This document shows positions 16,452 through 27,558 of a stretch of DNA of 64,000 bases, piece after piece (the first letter of the stretch is position 1; each line of letters begins with the position of its first letter). Origin of the DNA: Ferrimonas senticii DSM 18821 (GTDB taxonomy: Bacteria; Pseudomonadota; Gammaproteobacteria; Enterobacterales; Shewanellaceae); assembly GCF_000422665.1 (NCBI RefSeq), contig NZ_AUGM01000017.1, forward strand, positions 32,852-96,851, in the 5' to 3' direction. The notes under the pieces were generated by a model. The model did not search any database, had not been told where the DNA came from, and was given only the letters and a program-made list of their open reading frames with translations. The position numbers were made by a program, and so were the translations under genes.

Positions 16452-18068
16452 ATGAGTAATCCATTAGGTGCTGATCACATCGACATCATTGGGCCGGAAC
16501 AGCCTGAGTCCAGCGCGATTTTGACCGCCGAGGCATTAACACTTATTGCTGAGTTGGCGAGCCAATTCCAAAGCCGACGTGAGCAATTATTGGAACTGCG
16601 GCGTGAACGTCAGGCACAGATTGACGCGGGCAAGTTGCCAGACTTTTTGCCGGAAACCGCCCACATTCGCCAGGGCGATTGGCAGATCCTTGGCATTCCG
16701 GCGGATCTGCAAGACCGTCGAGTGGAGATCACCGGACCGGTTGAACGCAAGATGGTGATTAACGCTTTAAACGCCGACGTCAAAGTGTTTATGGCGGATT
16801 TCGAGGATTCGTTGGCGCCGGCGTGGGATAAGGTGGTGCAAGGGCAAGCTAACCTGCGTGATGCCATCCGCCGACAGATTGACTTTACTCACCCCGAAAC
16901 CGGCAAGCAGTATCAGTTATGCGAGGATCCGGCGGTGCTGATCGCTCGAGTTCGTGGTTTGCATCTGGATGAGGTGCACCTGCATTGGCAAGGCAAGCCA
17001 ATCACCGGCGCGCTCGTCGACTTTGCATTGTACTTCTTCCACAACCATCAGACGCTCCTCGAACAAGGCACTGGGCCTTACTTCTATATCCCCAAGTTAC
17101 AAAGCCATCTAGAGGCACGTTGGTGGGCCGATCTGTTTGCTTACACCGAAGAGCGTTTCGGTTTGCAGCCAGGCACCATTAAAGTGACGTGCCTGATTGA
17201 AACCCTACCGGCGGTGTTCGAGATGGATGAGATCCTCTACGAACTGCGCAACAACATCGTTGGCCTCAACTGCGGCCGTTGGGATTACATTTTCAGCTAC
17301 ATCAAAACCCTGCGGAATCATCCCGATCGGGTATTGCCGGATCGCCAAGTAGTGACCATGGACAAGCCGTTCCTAAGCGCTTACTCACGATTGTTGATTA
17401 AGACCTGCCACAACCGCGGCGCCTTGGCGATGGGTGGTATGGCGGCGTTTATTCCCGCCAAAGATCCCGCTAAGCAGCAAGCGGTGCTAACCAAGGTGCA
17501 GGCGGATAAAGAGCTGGAGGCGAAGAACGGCCATGATGGCACTTGGGTTGCCCACCCGGGGTTAGCGGATACCGCCATGGCGGTAATGAATCAATACTTT
17601 GGCGACAGTCCTAACCAGATGGCCATCAGCCGCAGCGAGGATGCGCCGATCACCGCCGCCGATCTGCTGGCGCCGTGTGATGGCCAAGCGACCGAAGTGG
17701 GGATGCGCGCCAACATTCGTATCGCGGTGCAATACATCGAAGCGTGGATCTCCGGTAATGGTTGTGTGCCGATCTACGGTTTGATGGAAGATGCCGCCAC
17801 CGCCGAGATCTCCCGCGCCTCAATTTGGCAGTGGATCAAGCACGGTACCCATCTGGATAACGGCCAACTGGTGACCGTGGCGCTATTTGAACAGATGCTC
17901 GAGCAAGAGCTAGCCGTGGTTCGACAAGAGCTCGGTCAGACCCGCTTTGATGGCGGTCGCTTTGATGAAGCCGCCGAACTGTTCCGCAGCCTTACCAGTG
18001 CCGAGCAACTGAGTGATTTTCTCACGTTGCCCGGTTACCAAATTCTGACCCGCCAGACGGTCGCTTAA
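16452..18068 (+). CDS. aceB: malate synthase A
   Basis: 538 aa, the size of malate synthase A. The start ATG follows a GGGGAG ribosome site. Recognisable segments include VFMADFEDSLAP, the catalytic-core run CLIETLPAVFEMDEI, LNCGRWDYIFSYIKT and the later NYWRG-equivalent region near NGCVPIYGLMEDAATAEI. It condenses glyoxylate with acetyl-CoA to malate in the cytoplasm, the second step of the glyoxylate shunt. aceA follows after 23 bp, so the two are one operon ended by the hairpin at 19756. Growth on acetate, fatty acids or amino acids giving acetyl-CoA would need it, together with acs at 45-47 kb. Confidence 0.96.
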   Translation: MSNPLGADHIDIIGPEQPESSAILTAEALTLIAELASQFQSRREQLLELRRERQAQIDAGKLPDFLPETAHIRQGDWQILGIPADLQDRRVEITGPVERKMVINALNADVKVFMADFEDSLAPAWDKVVQGQANLRDAIRRQIDFTHPETGKQYQLCEDPAVLIARVRGLHLDEVHLHWQGKPITGALVDFALYFFHNHQTLLEQGTGPYFYIPKLQSHLEARWWADLFAYTEERFGLQPGTIKVTCLIETLPAVFEMDEILYELRNNIVGLNCGRWDYIFSYIKTLRNHPDRVLPDRQVVTMDKPFLSAYSRLLIKTCHNRGALAMGGMAAFIPAKDPAKQQAVLTKVQADKELEAKNGHDGTWVAHPGLADTAMAVMNQYFGDSPNQMAISRSEDAPITAADLLAPCDGQATEVGMRANIRIAVQYIEAWISGNGCVPIYGLMEDAATAEISRASIWQWIKHGTHLDNGQLVTVALFEQMLEQELAVVRQELGQTRFDGGRFDEAAELFRSLTSAEQLSDFLTLPGYQILTRQTVA

Positions 18069-18091
18069 GTCATCGTTTAAAGGAGTAAATA

Positions 18092-19690
18092 ATGTCTACC
18101 TATAAATCAGACATCGATTCAGCCGCCAATTTGATTGGCTCAATGGGTTCGGCATGGAATGCCATTAACCCAGAATTTGCGGCGCGAATGAAGGCCCAGA
18201 ATAAGTTTAAGACCGGCCTTGATATCGCCCGCTACACCGCCGATATCATGCGTGCTGATATGGCCCGTTACGACAACGATCCGTCGCAGTACACCCAATC
18301 GTTGGGCTGCTGGCATGGCTTTATTGGTCAACAGAAGCTGATCTCGATTAAGAAGCACTTTAACAGCACCGACCGGCGCTACCTGTACCTGTCCGGTTGG
18401 ATGGTCGCAGCGCTGCGCAGTGAGTTTGGGCCGCTGCCGGATCAGTCGATGCATGAGAAGACCTCAGTGGCGTCGTTGATTGAAGAGTTGTACACCTTCC
18501 TGCGCCAAGCAGACGCCCGTGAACTGGGTGGCTTGTTCCGCCAGTTGGATGCGGCCCGTGCTGCTGGTGACAGCGCTAAGCAAGCGGAAATCCAAGCTGC
18601 AATCGACAATCATCAAACCCATATTGTGCCGATTGTCGCCGACATTGATGCCGGTTTTGGTAACGAAGAAGCGACCTATCTGCTGGCGAAAAAGATGATT
18701 GAAGCCGGCGCCTGCTGTATTCAGATTGAAAACCAAGTGTCTGATGAGAAGCAGTGTGGTCACCAAGATGGCAAGGTGACGGTGCCTCATGAGGATTTCC
18801 TCGCCAAGATCCGCGCCGTGCGTTACGCCTTCTTGGAGCTCGGCGTTGATAATGGTGTGATTGTCGCTCGTACCGATTCACTGGGTGCAGGGCTTACCAA
18901 ACAGATCGCGATTACCAACGAGCCGGGCGATCTGGGCGATCAATACAACAGCTTCCTTGATGGCGATTACATCGACAGCGCCGATGACATCGCCAACGGC
19001 GATGTGGTGATCAAAGCCAACGGCAAATTGCTGAAGCCTAAGCGCCTGCCTTCCAACCTGTTCCAGTTCCGCAAAGGCACCGGTGAAGATCGAGTGGTAT
19101 TGGATTGCATTACCTCACTGCAAAATGGCGCCGATCTGTTGTGGATTGAAACCGAGAAGCCCCACGTTGGCCAAATTGCCGCGATGGTCAACCGCATTCG
19201 TGAAGTGGTGCCGAACGCCAAACTGGTTTACAACAACAGCCCATCCTTTAACTGGACCTTAAACTTCCGTCAGCAGGTGTTTGATGCGTGGCAAGAGGCA
19301 GGTAAAGATGTGTCGGCGTACGATCGCGCCAAGCTGATGAGCGTTGATTACGACGCTACTGATCTTGCGGTTGAAGCGGATGAGAAGATCCGCACCTTCC
19401 AAGCCGATGCGGCTCGAGAAGCCGGTATTTTCCACCACCTAATCACTTTGCCAACCTACCACACCGCGGCACTGTCAACCGACAACCTTGCCAAGGAGTA
19501 CTTTGGCGAGCAAGGGATGCTGGGTTACGTCAAGAACGTTCAACGGCAAGAGATCCGTCAGTCAATTGCCTGCGTTAAGCATCAGAACATGGCAGGTTCT
19601 GACATGGGTGATGACCACAAAGAGTACTTCTCTGGTGATGCTGCCCTGAAAGCCGCTGGCAGTGATAACACCATGAACCAGTTCGGCTAA
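18092..19690 (+). CDS. aceA: isocitrate lyase (long form)
   Basis: 532 aa, about 100 longer than the E. coli enzyme and equal to the long form found in Pseudomonas and many marine gammaproteobacteria. AAGGAG lies 7 bases before the ATG. The active-site loop appears as KQCGH near residue 221, preceded by the metal-binding DIDAGFGN and IEAGACCIQIENQ. PSFNWTLNF occurs in the C-terminal half. It cleaves isocitrate to succinate and glyoxylate, bypassing the decarboxylating steps of the TCA cycle. It is co-transcribed with aceB. Regulation may involve the operator candidates upstream of aceB. Confidence 0.96.
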   Translation: MSTYKSDIDSAANLIGSMGSAWNAINPEFAARMKAQNKFKTGLDIARYTADIMRADMARYDNDPSQYTQSLGCWHGFIGQQKLISIKKHFNSTDRRYLYLSGWMVAALRSEFGPLPDQSMHEKTSVASLIEELYTFLRQADARELGGLFRQLDAARAAGDSAKQAEIQAAIDNHQTHIVPIVADIDAGFGNEEATYLLAKKMIEAGACCIQIENQVSDEKQCGHQDGKVTVPHEDFLAKIRAVRYAFLELGVDNGVIVARTDSLGAGLTKQIAITNEPGDLGDQYNSFLDGDYIDSADDIANGDVVIKANGKLLKPKRLPSNLFQFRKGTGEDRVVLDCITSLQNGADLLWIETEKPHVGQIAAMVNRIREVVPNAKLVYNNSPSFNWTLNFRQQVFDAWQEAGKDVSAYDRAKLMSVDYDATDLAVEADEKIRTFQADAAREAGIFHHLITLPTYHTAALSTDNLAKEYFGEQGMLGYVKNVQRQEIRQSIACVKHQNMAGSDMGDDHKEYFSGDAALKAAGSDNTMNQFG

Positions 19691-19755
19691 GCCAAATCAG
19701 CCCACGCTATTGCTTGGGCAACTGTTCCCGCCGTGTCGTGTGTGACATGCGTTTT

Positions 19756-19783
19756 GGGCTAACCCTCGGGTTAGCCCTTTTTT
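19756..19783 (+). terminator. terminator of aceBA
   Basis: GGGCTAACC / GGTTAGCCC stem with a CTCG loop followed by six T. The T-run touches the last bases of the convergent acpH. Confidence 0.93.
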
Positions 19784-20369
19784 ATGTTACTGGCTTGTTG
19801 GCGACCCAACGTTGCCCGCGTTCGACAATGTCAGGCAGTAGCTGGTCAAAACTGGTGCTGATCTGCCCCTGCAGTCGCCAGATCTCATCAATTGCATTGA
19901 CTAGCCGTTGTGGCTGTTTAAGCCGCAAGGCAATTCTCGTTAGCGCCAGGTTGATATTGGCCGGCTGGCGATATTGCATAAGCCAGTTTTCGGCGGCGAT
20001 CCGTGGGGATAAATGTTGGAGCTTTTCAGGCAGATGCTCACTATCTTGCAAACTTCGGTAGCATTTTTCACTGAACTGACTAAGTGAGAGCGGGTGCCAT
20101 CGTTGAAACTGTTTTGCTAAGCAGTGATCAAATGCCATATCCAGTAAGATCCCGGCAACTCGGCGGTGTTCACTAGCAAACTGCTGCTTTAGCGCCAGCG
20201 TTAACGGGTGATGATCTACCCAGCCATCGACTTGGCGATGCAGTTGCATGCCGGTACGCAGCGGTTCCGGCCAATGGGCCAGAGAACCGCGGACAAAATC
20301 GGCAGCGATGGCACCGGCAAAATCGGTATTGGTTTTATCGGCCACATAGAAGTGACAGAGGAAGTTCAT
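19782..20369 (-). CDS. acpH: acyl carrier protein phosphodiesterase
   Basis: 195 aa from ATG at 20369. The open frame extends 42 codons further, but the family begins with a motif of the type MNFLxHxxxAD, here MNFLCHFYVADKTN, so the inner start is right. ADFVRGSL and the metal-binding HRQVDGWVDHHP follow. The enzyme removes the 4'-phosphopantetheine arm from acyl carrier protein. It is divergent from the small gene at 20406 and converges with aceA, its stop abutting the aceBA terminator. Substitution of Cys for the more common Ala or Gly at the fifth residue is not known to matter. Confidence 0.9.
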   Translation of the reverse strand: MNFLCHFYVADKTNTDFAGAIAADFVRGSLAHWPEPLRTGMQLHRQVDGWVDHHPLTLALKQQFASEHRRVAGILLDMAFDHCLAKQFQRWHPLSLSQFSEKCYRSLQDSEHLPEKLQHLSPRIAAENWLMQYRQPANINLALTRIALRLKQPQRLVNAIDEIWRLQGQISTSFDQLLPDIVERGQRWVANKPVT

Positions 20370-20405
20370 CAGCGGCCTTACATCGTCAATCTCAAGGAGG
20401 AGATC

Positions 20406-20588
20406 ATGGCAACGAATCCACATCAGCGCCAGCAGAGCGCAAGACTGTCGTCGGCGCCAGCGCCAGCCAACAAGGCGAAACAGCTGCAACTTCACTTTGA
20501 ATTACAACCTGTGCCCAGCGCCTATCACCGCTCGTTACAAAGTTTGCCGTCAACCAAGCCAAAAACCACCACTACCGAACCGGGCTGA
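20406..20588 (+). CDS. hypothetical 60-aa basic protein
   Basis: An excellent ribosome site (AAGGAGGAGATC) stands directly before ATG at 20406, which is strong evidence for translation although the product is only 60 aa. The peptide is polar, rich in Gln, Ser, Pro and Lys (NKAKQLQLHFELQPVP in the middle, ending KPKTTTTEPG), with no membrane segment and probably little fold. The start lies 37 bp from the divergent acpH start, and the stop lies 66 bp before queA. I recognise no family. It may be a lineage-specific small protein. Confidence 0.62.
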   Translation: MATNPHQRQQSARLSSAPAPANKAKQLQLHFELQPVPSAYHRSLQSLPSTKPKTTTTEPG

Positions 20589-20654
20589 AACTTGCAACTG
20601 ACGGGGGCTCATTTACAATGTTGCCCCCGCTATAGAAGGCTTTGTGAGTTGTTG

Positions 20655-21716
20655 ATGCTAGTTGCTGATTTCTCTTTTGATCTACCTGACGAATTGATCG
20701 CTCGTTACCCAACCGCTGAACGCCGTGCCTCTCGTTTGCTGCGGCTCGATGGCAACAGCGGCAAATTGGTCGATGGTCAGTTTGCCGATCTGTTGGAACA
20801 GCTGCACGATGGTGATCTGATGGTGTTCAACAACACTCGCGTGATCCCAGCTCGGGTTTATGGCCAAAAAGCCTCTGGCGGTAAGTTTGAGATGTTGGTG
20901 GAGCGAGTACTGGATAACAAGCGCGTGCTGGCGCATGTACGCAGCTCAAAATCCCCGAAACCGGGCAACCAACTGCAGTTCGATGAAGGTGTCACCGCCA
21001 CGATGGTGCAGCGTCATGATGCGTTGTTTGAGATCGCCTTTGATGGTGATGACACCGTGCTTAACATTCTCGATCGCATTGGCCATATGCCACTGCCACC
21101 TTACATCGACCGTCCAGATGAGGGGGCCGATCGTGAACGCTACCAAACCGTCTATAACAAACGCCCAGGTGCCGTTGCCGCGCCAACTGCGGGGCTGCAC
21201 TTCGACGATGAGATGCTGGCGGCGCTGAAAGCCAAAGGGGTTGAGATCGCCTACGTGACCTTGCACGTCGGTGCCGGCACCTTTCAGCCGGTGCGCGTGG
21301 ATAAGATTGAAGATCACCACATGCACTCGGAATACGCCGAAGTTGACCAAGCGGTGGTGGACGCCATCTTCCGCACCAAAGCCAATGGCGGTCGCGTGGT
21401 GGCGGTGGGTACTACGTCAGTGCGTTCGCTGGAATCGGCTGCTGCCGAAGCGCGCAAGCACGGTGAACAACTGGCACCGTTTGCCTCTGAGACCTCGATC
21501 TTCCTCTACCCAGGTAAACGCTTTCACATCGTTGATGCGATGGTGACCAATTTCCATCTGCCGGAATCAACGCTGATCATGTTGGTGTCAGCGTTTGCTG
21601 GCCAAGACCACACCATGAACGCTTATCAGCACGCGATCGCTCAGGGCTACCGCTTCTACAGCTACGGCGATGCGATGTTTGTCACTCGCCGTGACGAAGA
21701 TGATAGCGAGATCTAA
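20655..21716 (+). CDS. queA: S-adenosylmethionine:tRNA ribosyltransferase-isomerase
   Basis: 353 aa from ATG at 20655. The open frame starts 21 codons earlier, but family members begin close to [15 protein letters not shown], so the inner ATG is chosen. Family marks include [30 protein letters not shown] and [13 protein letters not shown]. QueA transfers and isomerises the ribosyl part of S-adenosylmethionine onto preQ1 in tRNA to give epoxyqueuosine, the step after tgt. It heads the conserved queA-tgt-yajC-secD-secF cluster of gammaproteobacteria. Confidence 0.96.
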   Translation: MLVADFSFDLPDELIARYPTAERRASRLLRLDGNSGKLVDGQFADLLEQLHDGDLMVFNNTRVIPARVYGQKASGGKFEMLVERVLDNKRVLAHVRSSKSPKPGNQLQFDEGVTATMVQRHDALFEIAFDGDDTVLNILDRIGHMPLPPYIDRPDEGADRERYQTVYNKRPGAVAAPTAGLHFDDEMLAALKAKGVEIAYVTLHVGAGTFQPVRVDKIEDHHMHSEYAEVDQAVVDAIFRTKANGGRVVAVGTTSVRSLESAAAEARKHGEQLAPFASETSIFLYPGKRFHIVDAMVTNFHLPESTLIMLVSAFAGQDHTMNAYQHAIAQGYRFYSYGDAMFVTRRDEDDSEI

Positions 21717-21770
21717 CATCGGCTAATGCTTTGTTGGGCGGCGGTTGAAGTGACCGCTGTCTGTCCCCAT

Positions 21771-21800
21771 CTAGCGTTAAACCCCAGCGTTAAACGCTAG
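21771..21800. repeat. inverted repeat between queA and tgt
   Basis: The arms CTAGCGTT / AACGCTAG enclose 14 bp that repeat GCGTTAA, so the GCGTTAAAC motif also occurs twice in direct orientation. No T-run follows, so it is not a standard terminator. A role in transcript processing or regulation between queA and tgt is possible. Confidence 0.55.
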
Positions 21801-21832
21801 ACTTTGCCATCACTGGACTGTTTCTCTGGTGA

Positions 21833-22975
<1,143 letters not shown>

Positions 22976-23006
22976 TTCATCAATAAAATAAGAGAGAAGC
23001 TCGATT

Positions 23007-23330
23007 ATGTTTATCGCAAACGCTTACGCCGCTGAAGGTGCTCCAATGGGTGGTTTAGAGCCACTGTTTATGCTGGCCATTTTTGGTCTGGTGTTCTACT
23101 TCATGATTCTGCGCCCGCAGAACAAGCGTGTAAAAGAACACAAGAGCTTGGTTGAAGCGCTGGCTAAAGGCGACGAAGTGCTGACCTCTGGCGGTCTGCT
23201 GGGTAAAGTGACCAAAGTAACCGCTGACAGCGATTACGTGGTACTGGCTCTGAACGACAGCACCGAAGTGACCCTGAAGAAAGATTTCATCACTGCAGTT
23301 CTGCCGAAAGGCTCAATTCAGTCGCTGTAA
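23007..23330 (+). CDS. yajC: preprotein translocase subunit YajC
   Basis: 107 aa. A single N-terminal membrane helix (LEPLFMLAIFGLVFYFMIL) ends in RPQNKRVKEHK, the family hallmark, followed by the cytoplasmic KGDEVLTSGGLLGKV domain. YajC associates with SecDF and YidC at the Sec translocon in the inner membrane. The gene lies between tgt and secD in the usual order, with a purine-rich ribosome site (AGAGAAG) before the ATG. Confidence 0.96.
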   Translation: MFIANAYAAEGAPMGGLEPLFMLAIFGLVFYFMILRPQNKRVKEHKSLVEALAKGDEVLTSGGLLGKVTKVTADSDYVVLALNDSTEVTLKKDFITAVLPKGSIQSL

Positions 23331-23365
23331 TCGCAATAACGATAAATTGAAGAAGGGGCAGCGGT

Positions 23366-25213
23366 GTGTTGAATAAATACCCGATGTGGAAAAACCTGCT
23401 GGTGATCTTAATGATCTCTGTGGGTTTGCTGTATGCCTTGCCCAACGTGTATGGGGAAGATCCGGCGCTGCAGATCTCTGCAGGACGGAATGCAACTTTG
23501 TCGACCTCGACTGTGGATCAGGTGCGGGACGCGCTGACCGAGGCTGACATTGATAGCAAAAACTTGGTGATGGAAAACGGCCTAATTGAAGTGCGCTTCA
23601 ACAACGTCGAAGATCAGAGCCGTGCAAAGGAGTTGGTAAAAGACGCATTGGGTGACGATTACACCGTTGCCATCAATCTGGCGCCAGCCACTCCGGATTG
23701 GCTGAAAGCGGTTGGCGGCAGCCCGATGAAGCTGGGTCTTGACCTTCGCGGCGGGGTTAACTTCCTGATGGAAGTTGACATGGGCGAGGCGATCAACAAG
23801 CAGCAAGAGCAGATTGTCACCGATTTTCGTGCGCAACTGCGTGAGCAGCGCCTGCGTTACTCATCGGTACGGATCGCGCCAACTGGCGTAGAAGTGCGTT
23901 TTCGCGATGCCGAGGTAGCCAGCAAAGCGTTGGCCTACTTGAAGCAGAACAACCAGAACTTGGTGTTTACCGAACGTGATAGCACCGCTTTTGTTGCCAG
24001 CTTTACTGAGCAGTACCTCAAAGAAGTTAAAGAGTACGCGCTATCGCAAAACATCACCATTTTGCGTAACCGTGTAAACGAACTTGGGGTGGCCGAGCCG
24101 GTAGTTCAGCGCCAGGGTGCTGATCGCATCACGGTGGAACTGCCTGGTATTCAAGACACCGCCCGCGCCAAAGAGATTCTGGGTGCGACCGCGACTCTGG
24201 AGTTCCGCGAGTTAGCGGAAAACGCCGACGTTGCTGCAGCGCTGCGTGGCATTGTGCCGCCAGATGCCAAGCTCTACCAAGATCGTGATGGTCAGCCGGT
24301 GATCCTGAAGCAAGCGGTAATTCTGACCGGTGATCACATCACTGGCGCGCAATCTGGGTTTAACCCAGAAGACAGCCGTCCAAATGTGAGCATCGATTTG
24401 GATGCCGTTGGTGGTAACAAGATGGCTGACTTTACCAAAGACAAGATTGGTAAAGGTATGGCGACCGTGTTTATCGAATACAAGGCCACTGGCGAGCGTG
24501 ATGCAGAAGGTCGTCCGAAGTTCGATAAGATTGAGGAAGTGATCAACGTTGCTACCATTCAGGCGCGTCTGGGTCGTTCGTTCCAGATCACCGGTATCGA
24601 TAGTCCTGCCGAAGCGCGTAACCTAGCGATGCTGCTGCGTGCCGGTGCGCTGATTGCGCCAATCACCATCGTCCAAGAACGCACCATTGGCCCATCTTTG
24701 GGTCAAGAAAATATCGACAACGGTAAAGCGGCATTGATGTACGGCATGCTGGCGGTAGTGCTGTTTATGGCGATCTACTACCGCAAGTTCGGTGTGGTTT
24801 CGGTGGTGGCATTGGCCGGTAACGTGGTGCTGATGATCGGCATTATGTCGATGATCCCAGGGGCGACCCTGACCATGCCGGGGATTGCCGGTATCGTTCT
24901 GACCATCGGTATGGCGGTGGATGGTAACGTCCTGATTTTCGAGCGTATTCGTGAAGAACTTCTGGGCGGTCGCAGCGTTCAGCAGGCGATCAACGAAGGC
25001 TATGCCAACGCCCTGTCGACCATTGCTGATGCCAACATCACTACCTTGATTACCGCCTTGATTCTGTTCTCGGTGGGTACTGGTCCGGTGAAAGGCTTTG
25101 CGGTAACGCTGATGATCGGTATTGCCACTTCGATGTTCACCTCTATCGTCGTTACCCGCGCCATCGTTAACGCGATTTGGGGCGGTAAACGCCTGAAGAA
25201 GCTGGATATCTAA
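23366..25213 (+). CDS. secD: protein translocase subunit SecD
   Basis: 615 aa, typical length. It starts at GTG (23366) behind AGAAGGGG, giving the conserved N-terminus LNKYPMWKN followed by the first membrane helix and [15 protein letters not shown]. The large periplasmic region includes [16 protein letters not shown], and the C-terminal helices carry the RND-like [17 protein letters not shown]. With SecF it uses the proton or sodium gradient to help exported proteins complete translocation. secF starts 10 bp downstream. Confidence 0.97.
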   Translation: MLNKYPMWKNLLVILMISVGLLYALPNVYGEDPALQISAGRNATLSTSTVDQVRDALTEADIDSKNLVMENGLIEVRFNNVEDQSRAKELVKDALGDDYTVAINLAPATPDWLKAVGGSPMKLGLDLRGGVNFLMEVDMGEAINKQQEQIVTDFRAQLREQRLRYSSVRIAPTGVEVRFRDAEVASKALAYLKQNNQNLVFTERDSTAFVASFTEQYLKEVKEYALSQNITILRNRVNELGVAEPVVQRQGADRITVELPGIQDTARAKEILGATATLEFRELAENADVAAALRGIVPPDAKLYQDRDGQPVILKQAVILTGDHITGAQSGFNPEDSRPNVSIDLDAVGGNKMADFTKDKIGKGMATVFIEYKATGERDAEGRPKFDKIEEVINVATIQARLGRSFQITGIDSPAEARNLAMLLRAGALIAPITIVQERTIGPSLGQENIDNGKAALMYGMLAVVLFMAIYYRKFGVVSVVALAGNVVLMIGIMSMIPGATLTMPGIAGIVLTIGMAVDGNVLIFERIREELLGGRSVQQAINEGYANALSTIADANITTLITALILFSVGTGPVKGFAVTLMIGIATSMFTSIVVTRAIVNAIWGGKRLKKLDI

Positions 25214-25223
25214 GGAAGTAATC

Positions 25224-26168
25224 ATGTTTCAGATTTTAAGTCTTAACAACACCGTCGACTTCCTTAAGCACGCCAAATGGGTGGTACTGCTGTCAGTGGT
25301 ACTGGTGATTGGTTCGATCGTCAGTATGGCCACTAAGGGCATGAACTGGGGTCTCGACTTCACTGGCGGTACCGTGGTGGAGATCGCCTATAACCAGCCA
25401 ACCTCACCGGCGGATGTGCGTAAGTCGCTAGAAAGCAACGGCATCAATGGTGCGGTCGTGCAGCAGTTTGGTAGCGCTCGCGACATTCTGGTGCGGGTGC
25501 CACCAAAGATGGGTGAAGGCAATGCGCTGGTTACTCAGGTGGAAACCGCGGCCAAGGCGCTGGCGACTGACGCCCAGATCAAACGGGTAGAGTTCGTTGG
25601 TCCACAGGTCGGTCAAGAGTTGACCGAGCAGGGCGGTCTGGCGGTTCTAGCGGCGATGCTGTGTATCTTGGTGTACGTTGCGTTTCGTTTTGAGTGGCGC
25701 TTAGCGACCGGTTCGGTGCTAGCACTGGCCCACGACGTTATCGTGACACTGGGGGTGTTCTCATTCTTCCAGTTGGAGTTCGATCTGACCGTACTGGCCG
25801 CGGTACTGGCGGTAGTGGGTTACTCGTTGAACGATACCATCGTGGTATTTGACCGAGTTCGTGAGAACTTCATCAAGATGCGTAAAGGCAGCCCAGAGCA
25901 CATCGTTAACGTCTCTGTGACCCAAACCATGAGCCGTACCATCATCACCACCAGCACCACCCTGTTTGTGGTGGTGTCGCTGTTCCTATTGGGCGGCGCG
26001 ATGATCCACGGCTTCGCTTCGGCGTTGCTATTGGGTATTGGTGTTGGTACCTACTCGTCGGTTTATGTGGCCAGTTTCGCGGCGATCAAACTGGGGATCT
26101 GCAAAGAGCACATGATGCCAGTGGTGATTGAGAAAGAGGGCGCGGATCAAGACGCCATCTTGCCTTAA
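25224..26168 (+). CDS. secF: protein translocase subunit SecF
   Basis: 314 aa with six membrane helices. Family marks are GLDFTGGTVVEI in the periplasmic domain and GYSLNDTIVVFDRVREN in helix 4-5. AAGGAAG lies 7 bases before the ATG. It forms a complex with SecD and ends the queA-tgt-yajC-secDF cluster; a strong terminator follows 30 bp downstream. Confidence 0.97.
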   Translation: MFQILSLNNTVDFLKHAKWVVLLSVVLVIGSIVSMATKGMNWGLDFTGGTVVEIAYNQPTSPADVRKSLESNGINGAVVQQFGSARDILVRVPPKMGEGNALVTQVETAAKALATDAQIKRVEFVGPQVGQELTEQGGLAVLAAMLCILVYVAFRFEWRLATGSVLALAHDVIVTLGVFSFFQLEFDLTVLAAVLAVVGYSLNDTIVVFDRVRENFIKMRKGSPEHIVNVSVTQTMSRTIITTSTTLFVVVSLFLLGGAMIHGFASALLLGIGVGTYSSVYVASFAAIKLGICKEHMMPVVIEKEGADQDAILP

Positions 26169-26196
26169 TCAGCCACTAACGTGATTTATACTTGAC

Positions 26197-26221
26197 AAGC
26201 CACCCCTCGGGGTGGCTTTTT
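26197..26221 (+). terminator. terminator of the secDF operon
   Basis: AGCCACCCC / GGGGTGGCT stem with a two- to four-base loop and TTTTTG behind it, 29 bp after the secF stop. Confidence 0.93.
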
Positions 26222-26257
26222 GTTATCCGGATGTTAAGCAGTAAGGAGAGGTAGCGG

Positions 26258-26563
26258 ATGGACAGCTACGTAGAACTCTTTCGAGCCGGCAACGCTCTGG
26301 AAGCCAATGCCCTTAAAGGGTTGCTCGAACAGCAAGGGGTGCCGGTGCGATTGCTTGGCGAGGCACTGGGGGGCGCCGCTGGTGAATTGCCGGTTGACAG
26401 CCAACAGATCCGCTTGTTGGTCCAGCAGTGTCAGCTCAGTTCGGCGCAGCAGGTACTTACCCAATACCAGCAAAATCTGGCGCCATGGCAATGCGTATGC
26501 GGAGAGCAAAATGACGGCCACTTTGAGGTCTGTTGGCGTTGCGGCAGTGAGCCGCAGGCCTAA
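26258..26563 (+). CDS. DUF2007 / zinc-ribbon small protein
   Basis: 101 aa. The first 70 residues match the DUF2007 fold, sometimes described as a PII-like signalling domain: ELFRAGNALEANALKGLLE, then IRLLVQQCQLSSAQQVL. The end carries a zinc ribbon with cysteines in CVCG and CWRCG. GGAGAGG precedes the ATG. It stands between the secDF terminator and the siroheme gene. Its function is unknown; DUF2007 proteins are widespread in proteobacteria. Confidence 0.85.
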   Translation: MDSYVELFRAGNALEANALKGLLEQQGVPVRLLGEALGGAAGELPVDSQQIRLLVQQCQLSSAQQVLTQYQQNLAPWQCVCGEQNDGHFEVCWRCGSEPQA

Positions 26564-26646
26564 GGTGGGTTTATCTCTGTTGCCAATGTTTCGCTTGCCC
26601 AGATCCCCAATCGATCATCATTAACGCTGCTGTAGGAGTCGTTCCG

Positions 26647-27558
26647 ATGCGTTATTTTCCGCTATTTCACGATACTCATAATCTGCACATCTTGGTGGTT
26701 GGCGGCGGCGAAGTAGCCGCTCGCAAGCTGGCGTTATGGAGCCGTACTGAAGCGCGACTTGAAGCTGTTTCCCCCACTTGGGTTGATGCCATTGTCGATC
26801 TGCACAACCCCAATCTGACGTTGGTTAGCAAGTACTACAGCCCAGAGATGCTACAAGGCAAGCAAGGGGTGATCGCCGCCACCGACGATGGCGAATTGAA
26901 TCGGGCGATTGCCCGCGAAGCCAAGGCGCTGGGGTTGTGGGTTAATGTGGTCGATCAACCACAGTTGTGCAGTGTGATCACCCCTGCGATTGTTGATCGT
27001 AGCCCGATGGTGATTGCTATTGGCAGTGAAGGCAGTGCGCCGGTGTTAGTGCGTACTTTACGGGGCTATCTTGAGGCGCGACTGCCGCGCAGCTTAGGAA
27101 AATTGGCTCAGTTTATTGGTGAACAGCGCCAGCGAGTGATGACCGCCAATGACAATCCCCGTGGCGTGTGGGAGCGCTTTATCGAGCGTAATGGCTTGGC
27201 CTTGACCGAGCGCAGTGAGCAACTGCTAACTCAAGCGTTGGCTGGCGTCAGCAGCAGTGGTCAACTGTGGTTAACTCACCAAGGGCGCGATCCGGCGCTG
27301 CTGCCCATAGCGGCGATGGCCGAACTGCAACGGTTGGATAGGGTTATTACCGATGATTTAGCGCCGATGATGGCGGATCTGGTGCGCCGTGATGCCAGTA
27401 TCGAACGCCTAAGTGGCTTGAAGTTGACCCAACTCAGTCACTGGCTGCAACAGGGTGAACAACTGTTGTTGGTGACCAGCGAAGCGGACTATCCGGTGCT
27501 GATTGAGCGTCTTTCACAGCAGCAGATAACCCCACGAGATCCCTACCAACCGTTATGA
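26647..27558 (+). CDS. siroheme synthase, precorrin-2 dehydrogenase/ferrochelatase type (Met8/CysG N-terminal)
   Basis: 303 aa. It starts with FPLFHDTHNLHILVVGGGEVAARKLALW, split here as FPLFHDTHNL and VVGGGEVAARKL, the NAD-binding entry of the CysG N-terminal half. NVVDQPQLCSVITPAI and SEGSAPVLVRTLRGYLE follow. The methyltransferase half of CysG is absent, so precorrin-2 would have to come from a separate enzyme. It oxidises precorrin-2 and inserts iron to make siroheme for sulfite or nitrite reductase. The last 100 residues are longer than in the yeast Met8 core and not recognised. Its stop overlaps the next start by 4 bp. Confidence 0.85.
   Translation: MRYFPLFHDTHNLHILVVGGGEVAARKLALWSRTEARLEAVSPTWVDAIVDLHNPNLTLVSKYYSPEMLQGKQGVIAATDDGELNRAIAREAKALGLWVNVVDQPQLCSVITPAIVDRSPMVIAIGSEGSAPVLVRTLRGYLEARLPRSLGKLAQFIGEQRQRVMTANDNPRGVWERFIERNGLALTERSEQLLTQALAGVSSSGQLWLTHQGRDPALLPIAAMAELQRLDRVITDDLAPMMADLVRRDASIERLSGLKLTQLSHWLQQGEQLLLVTSEADYPVLIERLSQQQITPRDPYQPL

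Noticed and set aside
20370..20495. 42-codon N-terminal extension of acpH
   Set aside because: Not family-like and overlaps the strong small gene on the other strand; the family N-terminus starts at 20369.
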